Part shown: piece after piece, positions 9,471-18,992 of the stretch
Layout of the letters: every line of letters starts with the position of its first letter
Position numbering within the stretch: position 1 is the stretch's first letter
Assembly: GCF_020400825.1 (NCBI RefSeq)
Contig: NZ_JAINVH010000038.1
Span: 1-64,000 of the forward strand
Source: Streptomyces sp. HPF1205
GTDB lineage: Bacteria; Actinomycetota; Actinomycetes; Streptomycetales; Streptomycetaceae
DNA: 64,000 nt
Direction of reading: 5' to 3'
The notes under the pieces: model-generated
Databases searched by the model: none
What the model was told of the DNA's origin: nothing
Seen by the model: only the letters and a program-made list of their open reading frames with translations
Made by a program: the position numbers and the translations under genes

Positions 9471-9693
9471 TAGTAGAAACCGACGACCACCCGTGACGAC
9501 ACACGACCGGAACGTCACCACCACCCGAAGGACGAACCAGGACGAATCCTCAACCCCGACCGATCAGCCCAGACCGGCGCGCACGTGAATGATCGAGGCT
9601 GGGCCGAAGAGAACAATGGTGCTGGTGCCGCGGGTGTGAACCCGGTTGACTCAACGAAAAGAGCAACGACCTCCGGCCGCAAGCACGCTCGGG

Positions 9694-9774
9694 ACCTGCA
9701 CGGTGACCGTGACCGCGACCGACACGAAGGGAGTCAGCGGCTCGGCCACGTTCGTGTGGACAGTCGTGCAGTAA
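9694..9774 (+). pseudogene. Tail of an Ig-like secreted protein
   Basis: A short frame ending in TAA at 9772-9774 reads TVTVTATDTKGVSGSATFVW and then TVVQ. This is the typical last beta-strands of putative-Ig (He_PIG-like) domains at the C-terminus of secreted streptomycete proteases and lectins. Nothing recognisable precedes it, so only the tail remains. A hairpin terminator follows 18 bases later, consistent with a true gene end. Confidence 0.5.
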
Positions 9775-9792
9775 GCACCACGCCCCGCGTGC

Positions 9793-9817
9793 GCCGCGCA
9801 GCCCACGGCTGCGCGGC
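9793..9817 (+). terminator. Hairpin after Ig-like tail
   Basis: A perfect 11-bp stem (GCCGCGCAGCC at 9793-9803 with its complement at 9807-9817) has a three-base loop. There is no strong T run, as is common in streptomycetes. It probably terminated the lost gene upstream. Confidence 0.5.
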
Positions 9818-10057
9818 GTTCACGTTCGCCTTCGCCTGCCCGTGGCCTGCTCCGCACCCCGTCGCCGCGGCGCCGCCCGCACGGTCCGCCGCGAGGACGG
9901 CTGCCTCGGGTCCCAACACCGCCGCCGCGGCGCTGCAGCTCAGGCAGGGCGAGGCGCGGGACCGCCGGCGCCTCATCACCGTCACTCCGGACCATCGCCC
10001 CGGTTGTTGCCCACGGACCAAAGGTAATTGACTCGCGTGACGCCTATGCTGGACCCC

Positions 10058-10750
10058 ATGGCGAACTCTGAGTCGGGGCCGTCGCCCGAGGTCGCCAGGG
10101 TCGCTGCCGACCACGACCTCGGGCCGTTGCGTGACAGCTACGCCGTCAAGCGGGTCACCTTCTTCACCAGTCGGTACCGCGGCGACCGGATCCACTGCTT
10201 CGAGTCGGGCTTCGTACGCCATGACGTCGGTTCCGCTCCGGTGGGATTCCGCTGGGACCGGATCGCGCGCGCCTACCAGAACCTCACCCATCACTACACG
10301 GACCTTCGCCGCTACATCAAGACGTCCTTCTCCTTCCGTATGGTCCGCGACGACGGCACCTCGACGGAGTTTGTCGGGTCCTACCGTGATCCGGCGCTGT
10401 GGAAGGGCGCGGATCCCCGGGACGAGGGCCTGCGCCTGGCCGCCTTCGGCCGGCAGGCCTGCGAACAGGTCTCGCGTGCGCTGCTTCCCGGCGCGGTCGC
10501 GGCACTGGCCCGTGGCGTGGACCTGGACTTCGCGGGCATGGTGATCAACACGGTCGGCGTGCGACGTGACGACAGCCTGGTCCCCTGGTCCTCCATAGCG
10601 GAGGTACGAGTGGACGACGGGCAGGTCACGATAAAGAAGGCCGGCACCCGGCGATCACTGGCCAGCAAGTCCGTCAGCGGCATTCCCAATTTCCCGCTGT
10701 TCCTCACGCTCGTCGACCAACTGCGCCATGGGGGGCTGCCCACGGTGTGA
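10058..10750 (+). CDS. Conserved protein, DUF6585-like
   Basis: The protein has 230 residues from ATG 10058 (MANSESGP); in-frame ATG 10046 is possible. No signal peptide or membrane segment is seen. The sequence alternates short strands and aromatic motifs: SRYRGDRIHCFESGFVRHD, then WDRIARAYQNLTHHY, then VPWSSIAEVRVDDGQVTIKK. This resembles the PH-like beta-rich streptomycete proteins annotated as DUF6585, which describe a threshold-type surface rather than an enzyme. I recognise no catalytic motif. It converges with the giant CHAT gene and lies just left of the conflict island. Function is unknown. Confidence 0.65.
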   Translation: MANSESGPSPEVARVAADHDLGPLRDSYAVKRVTFFTSRYRGDRIHCFESGFVRHDVGSAPVGFRWDRIARAYQNLTHHYTDLRRYIKTSFSFRMVRDDGTSTEFVGSYRDPALWKGADPRDEGLRLAAFGRQACEQVSRALLPGAVAALARGVDLDFAGMVINTVGVRRDDSLVPWSSIAEVRVDDGQVTIKKAGTRRSLASKSVSGIPNFPLFLTLVDQLRHGGLPTV

Positions 10751-10866
10751 GCCGGCTGCCCACGGCGTGAGCGGCCTCGCGTCGGGTTCGTCAGTGTCTG
10801 CGCGCGCCGCGGTGGCACTGCGGGGGTGAGGTGCCCGCGGCTGGCGAGCGCCGGTGAGACACGCTG

Positions 10867-13800
10867 CTAACGCCCGTGGTGGGCGAAGGCCGCCCAGATG
10901 CGCGGGGAGTCGAAGGGCCGGCTGGGGGTGTCCACGGCGATGTCCCGGAGGGCGGCGGGGACCGTCCGCTGTGGGTCGAGCATCCACAGCTGCGCTGCCC
11001 GCAACGCGTCCGCGGGGGAACCGGCGGCGGCGGGGTTCTCTGCGTGGCCGTGGCCGGTGAGGTAGTGGTGAAACATGTACATCAGGACCGAGGTGCGGCG
11101 GTCGTCCACCACCGACCAGCGCGAGCCCACCACCGAGGCGGCTCCGGTGCTGAGCAGCGCGGTGGACAAGGTCAGCGCCTCGTCGTGGGCGGACAGCGCC
11201 AGGTCGCTGACACAGTTGGCCAGGACGACGAGGCCGCCGGGGGCGTACGGATCACGTGCCGCGGTGAGCAGTTCTGCGATGGCGAGCCGGTGCCCGCGGC
11301 TGAGGTCGAGCCGCGACTGGGCGGTTGTAGCGGCGGGCGTCGCGTGGCAGTTGATGTGGCAGACGGCGACGCCGGGGGCGTTGAATGCCGACCGTCCCGG
11401 CAGCAGCGGCAGCACCGCCTCGGCGGTGGCGGGCACCGGTGCCGGTCCGGTCCACGGGCCGTCGCGCTCGGCGAGCCACCCCAGGGAACCGGCCACCGTG
11501 GCGCGCGGGTAGAACGCCGACCGGATCAGCCGTGCCTCCTCGTGCATGACCGACGAGCCGTCCGGGTCGACGACGAACGCCTGACGGCCGTCCCACGGCA
11601 GCCGTTGCCGCCCGGCGGCCTCCATGAACTGCCGGGCCGTGGCGCACTGGGACAGCACGGCCAGCCGCCCCGCATAGTCGGGTCCCGCCGGACCGGCCAC
11701 CCGGGCGGCCTGCCACGGTACGACGCCGAGCAGCCCGACCGGCGCAAGCACCAGACGCGGCAGCCTGCCGGGCCGCCGCTCCCGCGCCCAGCGCAGCACC
11801 TTGGTCATCGCGACCTCACCGGCCCACGAACAGACGGTTTCCAGCGCCGTGCCCCAGCGTTCCTGCGCCTCCTGCGCCCGTTGCTCGGCCCGGTCCCGGA
11901 TGCCCTGCTGGAGCGGGGGGTCGCGTGGCCCGGGGGGAGCCGGTACGCCCAGGGCCGCTGCCTGGAACGTGCCGAGCGCGTCGGCATACTCGGCCAGTGG
12001 CCGACCGGCCGCCGCGTTGAGCGCGCGCAGCGGCAGTGACTCGACCGCGCCGGTGGCGGTGACGATCAGGGCGTGCCCGGGTCCGTCCTCGCCGGGCACC
12101 AGATACACGAGCGCGTCCGCGCCGACCCTCCGCAGCGCCCGGCCGACCTCGGCCTGGGTCGGCGCCGAAAGCACCCGTGCCTCGGCCGGACCGCCTTGCA
12201 GCGCCTCCAGCACCCGGCGGCGCAACCCGTCCGGCGCGGCGGCCTCCGGCCCGGCCCCTGGCGCGGAAGCGGTCCCGGACCCGGCCTCCCCGGTGGCCGA
12301 CCCCTGAGCGAACGCCGCGAGCATGGCCTCCCATTCAGCCGCGAGATCCGCCTGCCCGGCCTCGTGCAGGAGCGCCGGTACGGTCGCGGCGACGGTGGCC
12401 GCGTTGAGGACCAGGCCCCGGCCGAGTTCGAGGGCATCGAGCGCGGCGGCCGTCTCCCCGTCCTCCATGCACCAGCGGACCAGCCGCAGCATGTCGGGGC
12501 CCGCGGCCTGGGCGGCGGCCAGCGCCCGCGCGGTGCCGGTCTGGAGCAGTACGGCTCGCCCGTGTGCGGCCAGCACCGACTTGGCGGTCTCACGCGACCA
12601 GCGGCGCTGAGTGCTGTCCCCCCGCCCGTGGGCGCGGTGCGCCTGCGCCTGCGCACGGCCGAGGACGATCGAGAAAGCGTCCCCGGGAGGGGAGTCCAGC
12701 GTCATCCTGGCCTCCCGTAGGACATCCACGGCACGTGTCAGATCCTCCCGCCGTCCGGCCCGCGCGAACCTGGCCAGCAGCAGTCGGCCGAGCCCGTACA
12801 GGCACCGCGAGCGGCCGCCGTGGAAGCCCCGTTCGGCGTCGGGAAGGGCGCCGGACAGCAGTTGGATGCCCAGGTCCAGGCGTTCCGGCGCCCCTGCTTG
12901 GTGGGCGGACAGGAGGACGGCGGCGCGCAGCAGCAGCCCGGGCCGGTGTGCGCTCAGCGGCGAGCACTCGGCGGCGGCCCCGACCACGTCCCCGAGCGCG
13001 GCGTCCAGCGCGGTCCGGTCACCGGCCGCCAGCGCGAGGTCGAGGCCCACCAGGCCTACTTCGCTGCGCGCGGCGGGCCTTCGGGGGTGGCCCTCCGGCA
13101 ACCGGCGGAGTACCTCGCGCAGCCGGTCGCCGATCCGGCGGGTCTCCGCGGCACGGGCACCCGCGCCGCCGTACTGATGCGCCCGAGTCGCCATCAGCGC
13201 GGCGGTGGCCGCCGCTGCCGCGACCCCGGCCTGGAAGTCCCCGGCGGCCAGCGGCGGTACGTCCAACAGCACAGCGCCCAGCCGCGGCTGCCCGGCTGCC
13301 TCCGCGCGACGGCGCAGCAGCGCCACGAGCCCGGGGTGCTCGCTGCGGTCGGCGACGCGGCTCAGCAGGAAGGCGTAGGTGTCGCGCGCCGCGTCCAGGT
13401 CCATGCGGTCGCCGAGGAGGGTGTGCCGGTCCAGCAGCATCCCGGCACGCAGCGCGGTGAGCGCGGTGCCGAGGGGTTCCACGGAGCCCGCCGTGTTGAT
13501 CGCCTCGTTCGCCGCGGCTATGGCCCGCGTCAGGTCCTCCGTCTCCCGCTCGTGGATCCAACGGTCGTACCGGGCGAGGGCGGTCACCCCGACGGCGACG
13601 GCCCGCCCGCTGCGATCAACGGCTTCGTCGGCAGCGGCCCGGGCTTCCTCAGCAATCTCCAGCACCCTGCCGACCGGTTCGCTGAACGGGTATGGAGAGC
13701 CGTCACCCGGCAGCACGGCGGCGATTCGCAGGATCTCCGAAGTCTCCGAGTCGCCGGGGTCGGCGATACCGGTGAGGTCAGGGATGCAGGCGAAATCCGT

Positions 13801-16272
13801 GGCGCTGGTCGTCCCCGTTCTGCCGGTACCGGCCGGCCGCCGCGTCGGCAGGGGGTGGTGGCTCGTGGGATCGGGCGGGGGCGCGGTGGTCGACGGCATA
13901 CGGGGTGCACCACTGTCCGTACTGCCCGAGGCCCGGCCCGCCGCGGTGCCGAACAGCGCCTTCAGCATTCCGGCCGCCCCGGCGCCCCGCCGCCGCAACC
14001 CGGCCACGAGGTGATACAGCTCGCTCCCCGCAGGCACCATCGAGGAAGCCTCGTCGACGAGCCGGGCGACCTGGGCCCGCTCTTCCGGGCCGGCCGCGCC
14101 CCGGTCGACCAGTTCGGTGCCGAACCCGGCGGCGAACAGGCTCAGCAAGACTCGCAGAATCGGTTCGTCGACCCCGGCGCGCAGCAGTTTGTCCAGCCGG
14201 CCCCACCAAGCGCGGCAGTACCCCTCGGTGAGAGGCTCCCCGCGGATGAACTCGACCATCACCTGGAGGAGAACGTACGCGGGGTCGGGGCCCTTTCCGC
14301 GGGCGAGCGCGGCCTCCAGAAGCTGCTCCAGCAGGTGAAGACCGTCCTCGATGCTCGGGTGCCGGCTGACATCGGGCATCGTCAGGGCGGCGAGCCGCCT
14401 GGAACCGGTGGGCGGGGTGAACGGGGAGCCGTCCCAGACGGAAAACGCAAGGGCGTGGATGACGAAGAACTCGTACTCCTCCATCGACTGGTCGGAGCCG
14501 GCAGGCACCCGCCCGAGGACCACCCGGGTCCAGCGCACCGCCTCCCGCAGGACGGCCGGATCACCGTGCGGGAGGACGAGCATGTGGTCGATCAGCAGGC
14601 ACACGCTGAGCGCCTGTGCGCCCGCCATGTACAACTCGTCCTGGTAGTGATGGAATCCGACACCCATGCGCAGCAGTTCGATGGCCCGTGCCGAGTCCTC
14701 GCGGGCGCCGGGTGCCAGCCTCGCCAGGGCGAGTCCGGGGTCGGGGACCATGGCCGACATCAGGTGTTCCCACTGCCGGTACAGGTGCGGTCCGGCCCTG
14801 CGCTGCACACGCTGGGCCAGGGCTACACCGATCTTCAGGCAGATCAGTCCGCGCACCTCGTCGTCGGCAGGAATGGTCTCGACGAGTTCCTTGCCGTACA
14901 GCACGAGGCGGTCGAGGCGGTCGTCCTCGTCGCCGGTGCGCAGCCAGGCGCTGAGCAGTTCGACCAGGACGTTGAGGCAGTTGACCCGTTCCTCGTGGCG
15001 GTCGGACGCCGACTCGCCGGGCGGGGTCGGTCCGCGCAGCTCCGCCTCGATCCGCTCGAAGTGGTCTGCCGCCTCCTGGAGGTCCGTCTGCGGGTCGGGG
15101 GTTCCCTTCCGGGCCCCGTGAGCATGCACCGCCGCCGCCTCCGTTCCCGCGCCGCCCGCCTCGGCGCGGTCGATGAGCAGCAGGGCGAGATCCATGCGCG
15201 CACCACGAGCGTCGCCGGGCGATGTCCCGGGGTGCGCTATCTGCCGCCGGTAGATGTCTTCGAGGGCCGACTCGTACTCCCTACGCCCGTCGTGACCGCA
15301 CCTGTCGCGCGCCAGCATCGCGCACAGCTCCAGCGCCATGGCACCGTCCTCACCCGGGTCGTCGGCCAGCGCCAGCACGGGCGCGATCAGCCGGCCGAGG
15401 TCCTCCGGCGGCGGTGACGCGGGGTCACAGCGCTCGTCGTGGTCGAAGAAGAGCAGCATCGCCAGGTTGAAGGTCACGGACGGTTCGGGACCCTCCTCGG
15501 TCGCGCCGCCCATCCGGTACGCCTTGTGGAGGTGGCGCAGCGCGGCGGCGCGGTCCGCCAGCCGCTCCGGCGAATCGGCATCGGGGGCCCTGGAGCGCCC
15601 GGCCAGCGCCAGCCCCAGGGTCGCGTGCAGGAGGTGCGGATCGGCCAGCTCGGCTGCGTACGGGCCGGACAGCGCCTCGGCGAGCAGCGTCACGACCCGG
15701 TCCCGGTCCTGCGTCCGGGCCTCGGCGGGCGCCGCCGCCGTCCACCGCTCCCACAGGACAACGGCCAGCTCGCAGCGGGACTGCGCCACGTTGTGACCGG
15801 TCCACTCCTGCGGGTCGTCGGTCGCGGTGGCCGGATCGGTGCTGCCCGCGGGCAGGCTCCAGTGCGGCGCGGCTGCCAGCGCGATCCCGAAGAACCGTAT
15901 CGCGGCGTCCAACGTACCCTCGCCGCAGACCAGTTGGATCGCGCGGGCGGACAGCAGCGCCGCCCAGCGGTGGAAGGCGCTGCCGGGCACCGTGGCGATC
16001 AGTACGCCGTCCAGCAGAACCAGTGCCTCGGCGGCGTCGGTGACGATCGCCGACCCGGCCGCGTCGCCGTCCGCCGACCGGAGGATGAGTCGCTGGGCCA
16101 GTTCCAGTGCGGCGATGACCTGCTCCGGCGAGCCGGCGGCCGAGTGCGCGGCGAGCCGGCGTAACGGCTCGAAGTCGTCGCCCGGATCGTTCACGGACAC
16201 GGTCACCGGGCGGCACCGGCCGCTGTGGCTCGCCGCAACACGGTTCTGCGAATCGCGACGGGCATTCGGCAC
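10867..16272 (-). CDS. Giant TPR-rich CHAT-domain protein
   Basis: The protein has 1801 residues. The start ATG at 16272 is supported by GGAGG six bases upstream. The first roughly 1450 residues are Ala/Leu/Arg-rich helical repeats of TPR type, with a Pro/Ser-rich linker near residues 790-830. The last 170 or so form a CHAT (caspase HetF-associated with TPRs) domain: VCHINCHATPAAT gives the catalytic His (about 1643), LVVLANCVSDLAL the catalytic Cys (about 1687), and SVVGSRWSVVDDR the conserved strand after it. CHAT proteins are caspase-like proteases. TPR-CHAT forms act in type III-E CRISPR and other bacterial conflict systems, but no CRISPR gene is present here. It is divergent from the antitoxin/RES pair. 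A role as a protease effector or signalling scaffold is inferred. Confidence 0.85.
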   Translation of the reverse strand: MPNARRDSQNRVAASHSGRCRPVTVSVNDPGDDFEPLRRLAAHSAAGSPEQVIAALELAQRLILRSADGDAAGSAIVTDAAEALVLLDGVLIATVPGSAFHRWAALLSARAIQLVCGEGTLDAAIRFFGIALAAAPHWSLPAGSTDPATATDDPQEWTGHNVAQSRCELAVVLWERWTAAAPAEARTQDRDRVVTLLAEALSGPYAAELADPHLLHATLGLALAGRSRAPDADSPERLADRAAALRHLHKAYRMGGATEEGPEPSVTFNLAMLLFFDHDERCDPASPPPEDLGRLIAPVLALADDPGEDGAMALELCAMLARDRCGHDGRREYESALEDIYRRQIAHPGTSPGDARGARMDLALLLIDRAEAGGAGTEAAAVHAHGARKGTPDPQTDLQEAADHFERIEAELRGPTPPGESASDRHEERVNCLNVLVELLSAWLRTGDEDDRLDRLVLYGKELVETIPADDEVRGLICLKIGVALAQRVQRRAGPHLYRQWEHLMSAMVPDPGLALARLAPGAREDSARAIELLRMGVGFHHYQDELYMAGAQALSVCLLIDHMLVLPHGDPAVLREAVRWTRVVLGRVPAGSDQSMEEYEFFVIHALAFSVWDGSPFTPPTGSRRLAALTMPDVSRHPSIEDGLHLLEQLLEAALARGKGPDPAYVLLQVMVEFIRGEPLTEGYCRAWWGRLDKLLRAGVDEPILRVLLSLFAAGFGTELVDRGAAGPEERAQVARLVDEASSMVPAGSELYHLVAGLRRRGAGAAGMLKALFGTAAGRASGSTDSGAPRMPSTTAPPPDPTSHHPLPTRRPAGTGRTGTTSATDFACIPDLTGIADPGDSETSEILRIAAVLPGDGSPYPFSEPVGRVLEIAEEARAAADEAVDRSGRAVAVGVTALARYDRWIHERETEDLTRAIAAANEAINTAGSVEPLGTALTALRAGMLLDRHTLLGDRMDLDAARDTYAFLLSRVADRSEHPGLVALLRRRAEAAGQPRLGAVLLDVPPLAAGDFQAGVAAAAATAALMATRAHQYGGAGARAAETRRIGDRLREVLRRLPEGHPRRPAARSEVGLVGLDLALAAGDRTALDAALGDVVGAAAECSPLSAHRPGLLLRAAVLLSAHQAGAPERLDLGIQLLSGALPDAERGFHGGRSRCLYGLGRLLLARFARAGRREDLTRAVDVLREARMTLDSPPGDAFSIVLGRAQAQAHRAHGRGDSTQRRWSRETAKSVLAAHGRAVLLQTGTARALAAAQAAGPDMLRLVRWCMEDGETAAALDALELGRGLVLNAATVAATVPALLHEAGQADLAAEWEAMLAAFAQGSATGEAGSGTASAPGAGPEAAAPDGLRRRVLEALQGGPAEARVLSAPTQAEVGRALRRVGADALVYLVPGEDGPGHALIVTATGAVESLPLRALNAAAGRPLAEYADALGTFQAAALGVPAPPGPRDPPLQQGIRDRAEQRAQEAQERWGTALETVCSWAGEVAMTKVLRWARERRPGRLPRLVLAPVGLLGVVPWQAARVAGPAGPDYAGRLAVLSQCATARQFMEAAGRQRLPWDGRQAFVVDPDGSSVMHEEARLIRSAFYPRATVAGSLGWLAERDGPWTGPAPVPATAEAVLPLLPGRSAFNAPGVAVCHINCHATPAATTAQSRLDLSRGHRLAIAELLTAARDPYAPGGLVVLANCVSDLALSAHDEALTLSTALLSTGAASVVGSRWSVVDDRRTSVLMYMFHHYLTGHGHAENPAAAGSPADALRAAQLWMLDPQRTVPAALRDIAVDTPSRPFDSPRIWAAFAHHGR

Positions 16273-16498
16273 CTCCGGAAACGTGGCGGGCCCGATCGGA
16301 GAGCGAGATTAACCCACCACGGGGCTTTTGACGAGTGCTCCCGCCGACTGAACTTCTCTCGCGTGCGAGGCGTGTCCGTGACGCGGAAGCCGGACCGGGC
16401 CCAGCGTGCGTGGATTTCACTGAAGCTGAGTTCTTCTCGACCGAGGCCGGTACGATCTGGCGTCAGGTCCCGAATTCGCCGAGGCCGGGGAGGAGCAC

Positions 16499-17200
16499 AT
16501 GGACGCGAACGATCTGTCGGTCCTGGCCGCTCTCGTAAGGAATTTCGATGCGATCCGGCGTCTTTTGGGTGAGGCCGACCGCATGGAACTGGACCGGCTG
16601 CTGGCGATGTTCGCCAGTGCCTCCGGCGAGCAGGAGGCCGACGCCGTCGGCGAGGCTGTCGCCCTGCACCTGAGCGGCAAGTTGTCGAGCGCCGACCGGG
16701 ACAGGCTCCGGCTGAGCCCGGCCACGGCGGAGCTCGATCGCAGCGCGCTGCGGGAGTTGGCGGCACGCTTCGGCTACCAGGGACCGGTCGCGGGCGTGCC
16801 GGCGGCGGGGCGGCCGGTCCCCGCGCAGCCGCCACGACCAGCCGCCGGGGCCACACCCTGGGAGCGGATCCGCGCACGGCTGCTGTCCGAGGCGTCGCTT
16901 TCGCAGGAGCAGGTGGAACTGCTCCTCGGCCAGGATCCGTGGCACCGGTATCTCATCCGGCTGACCGACAGGGCGGGCGAAGTGCGGCTGCCCACTTTCC
17001 AGTTCGGCGATGACGGGATACCGCTGCCGGTCGTGCTCTCCATCAACGAGGAGCTGCGGGCGGACTTGGATCCATGGGGCGTCGCGGACTGGTGGCTCGG
17101 GCGGAACCACTGGCTGGACACACCGCCCGCGTACGCGCTGGGCCGGGTACCGGACGACGAACTGATCGCCGTGGCACGAGCGGTGGGCGAGGGGTACTGA
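16499..17200 (+). CDS. Putative antitoxin of a RES toxin pair
   Basis: The protein has 233 residues and starts at ATG 16499 with GGGGAGGAG just upstream. The N-terminal half is helical and acidic. After a Pro/Ala linker (about residues 98-118), the C-terminal part has the sequence LGRNHWLDTPPAYALGR. This resembles the C-terminal MbcA/ParS/Xre 'W.....P..L' region of antitoxins that cap RES toxins. It overlaps the RES gene by one base in TGATG, which implies translational coupling. It is longer than ordinary Xre-type antitoxins (about 110-160 residues), and I see no clear helix-turn-helix, so the antitoxin role comes mainly from the partner gene. Confidence 0.6.
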   Translation: MDANDLSVLAALVRNFDAIRRLLGEADRMELDRLLAMFASASGEQEADAVGEAVALHLSGKLSSADRDRLRLSPATAELDRSALRELAARFGYQGPVAGVPAAGRPVPAQPPRPAAGATPWERIRARLLSEASLSQEQVELLLGQDPWHRYLIRLTDRAGEVRLPTFQFGDDGIPLPVVLSINEELRADLDPWGVADWWLGRNHWLDTPPAYALGRVPDDELIAVARAVGEGY

Positions 17201-17928
17201 TGGGAAGAGGCCAGCGGCTGCCGGAGAAGACCTTCCGGACGCCGGAGTCGGTGGAGTGGCAGCCGGGCACCCGTCTCTTCCGGGTCCACCAGCGAAAGTA
17301 CTCCGCGACGGCGTTCAACCCGACCCTGTGCGACCCGCACTTCGGCGGCTCGCGGTTCGACGCCACCGAGAACGATCCCTACGCGTACCTCTACGCAGCG
17401 CCGCGGGTGGAGACCGCTTTGGCCGAGACGGTGCTGCGCGACCTGCCGTTCGACGTCGAGGGCAATCCGCGGGTACTGCCGTACAAGGCGCTGGCGGGCC
17501 GGTGCGTGACGGAACTCGAACTCCTCACCGCGGTCAGGCTGTTGTCGCTGATGGACGAGCCCGCGCGGGTCGCCGTCCGGCAGGATGCTTGGCTGGTGCA
17601 CGCCGAGGCACCGGAGTACCCCTTCACACGCCGGTGGGGCCACTGGATACGGTCGCAGGCCGAATGGGCCCAGGGCCTGGTCTGGCCGTCCAAGCGGGAC
17701 GGGCCGTGGCCCGCGCTGGTCCTGTTCGCCGACCGCCTCGGATGCTCCTGGCCTGGGCAGGACGAGGGGGAATCGCGGGAAGGCGGGCAGCCCGAGCCCG
17801 CACCGCGGTCCGCCGTCCTGCGCCGACTGCCCAAACCGTCGATCGACCTCGACGACCAGGCCGGTCTGCACTGGCTGGAGCAGACGCTGTACCGCTACGA
17901 CGTGCACGTGGGTGCGCCGCCCAGCTGA
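17200..17928 (+). CDS. RES-domain NAD+-consuming toxin
   Basis: The protein has 242 residues from ATG 17200, whose first base is the last base of the upstream stop. The RES fold features are in order: LFRVH near residue 27, FGGSRFD near 48-54, AYLYAAPRVETALAETVLRD (about 62-81, with the conserved Tyr and Glu), and a C-terminal LYRYDVHV. RES proteins such as MbcT degrade or phosphorolyse NAD+ and stop growth unless bound by their antitoxin. Arg52 and Glu76 are the likely active-site residues by analogy. Spacing and coupling with the upstream gene fit a toxin-antitoxin operon, in the usual antitoxin-first order. Confidence 0.8.
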   Translation: MGRGQRLPEKTFRTPESVEWQPGTRLFRVHQRKYSATAFNPTLCDPHFGGSRFDATENDPYAYLYAAPRVETALAETVLRDLPFDVEGNPRVLPYKALAGRCVTELELLTAVRLLSLMDEPARVAVRQDAWLVHAEAPEYPFTRRWGHWIRSQAEWAQGLVWPSKRDGPWPALVLFADRLGCSWPGQDEGESREGGQPEPAPRSAVLRRLPKPSIDLDDQAGLHWLEQTLYRYDVHVGAPPS

Positions 17929-18308
17929 GCCACCCGCATACGGACCGCGCCGCAACCGCCGGATCCGGATGCCGGCCGGGTGAGAGCCGGGTACGCGTCG
18001 GGCAAGTCCCGGGTACGGGAGAATTCCGGGCTCCCGACGACTTTTCGCCAATGGCATCATCGGATTCGGCACACCTGGCGCAGAGGGGGGAGTCCATCGG
18101 CACGCCGCCGGAGCGCCGGATCCGCAGCATGCATTCGACTTCGCCTTCCGGCACATTCTTCCGGACGCTTTTTCCGACCCATACGGCAGCACTGCGCGCT
18201 CTCGCCACAGGCGACACTGACGGTTCATTCACACACCCGCATCACCCGCGGCGCACAATTCCCTCAGTTTCCGTTCCGCGTATCCCAGCACAAGCCCCGG
18301 AGGTACCC
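17929..18308 (+). other. Leader of the vWA-PP2C-kinase operon
   Basis: These 380 bases hold no supported gene. GGAGGT at 18298-18303 is the ribosome site for the vWA gene. The stretch is less GC-rich than its neighbours around 18140-18280 and probably contains the operon promoter, but I cannot fix a -10/-35 pair. Confidence 0.45.
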
Positions 18309-18992
18309 ATGTCAGCATTCACAGAGGGCGAAAAGTTCGCGATCTTCCCGGTGATCCTGGTCGTCGACGTGTCGCTGTCGATGAGCGGGCAGCCGCTGGC
18401 CGAGATCAACAAGGCGCTGCCGGCGATGCAGCAGGCGATCATCGACGACCCGACAACCGGCGAAGTGGCGCGGGTGGCGGTGGTCACGTTCTCCGACTCG
18501 GCCACCTGCGTGCTGCCGCTGTGCGACATTGCGCAGGCCCAACTGCCGTTCCTCACGGTCCAGGGCGGCACCAACTTCACCGAGGGACTGCGGATGGCCC
18601 GCGAGACGATCATCAGCGGCATCCAGGCGTACCCCAGGGGCACCAGCTACCACCAGCCAGTCGTCTTTTTCATCAGCGACGGCGAGCACAACGCCTACCA
18701 GCACTGGGGCGACGAGTTCGCCAGGCTGACCGACAAGCAGGACAAGTACGGGGCGCAGGTAGTGAGTTTCGGCTTCGGCGATGCGAACCGGGACGTCATA
18801 GCGCAGGTGTCCACCGGCAACGCGTTCTTCTCCCGGGACGTCGACCCGGCCGTGGCGGTCCGGGAGATCCTGCACACAATCCTGCGGAGCATCCGGATGA
18901 CGTCCGGCACCATCCAGTCGGGCGCCTCGGCCGGCCTGGTGGTGCCGACTGACGCGGACCACTTCACGCGACTGCCCGTCAGGCAGTCCTGA
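18309..18992 (+). CDS. TerY-like von Willebrand A protein
   Basis: A 227-residue vWA domain, almost without extensions, starts at ATG 18309 behind GGAGGT. The metal-ion-dependent adhesion site is complete: DVSLSMS (Asp20, Ser22, Ser24), GGTNFTEG in the middle, and FISDGEHN for the last ligand. This single-domain form matches TerY of the tellurium-resistance-associated systems. Its stop overlaps the next start (TGATG), coupling it to the PP2C gene and, through that, to a kinase. This is the three-gene TerY-P triad described for Ter-dependent stress systems and later as an anti-phage module (Gao_TerY). It probably binds the partner enzymes or a phosphorylated client through the metal site. Confidence 0.9.
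   Translation: MSAFTEGEKFAIFPVILVVDVSLSMSGQPLAEINKALPAMQQAIIDDPTTGEVARVAVVTFSDSATCVLPLCDIAQAQLPFLTVQGGTNFTEGLRMARETIISGIQAYPRGTSYHQPVVFFISDGEHNAYQHWGDEFARLTDKQDKYGAQVVSFGFGDANRDVIAQVSTGNAFFSRDVDPAVAVREILHTILRSIRMTSGTIQSGASAGLVVPTDADHFTRLPVRQS

Noticed and set aside
9585-10031. A 148-residue protein after the IS630 element
   Set aside because: The frame runs over the Ig-like tail in a different frame and through its terminator, and has no motif.
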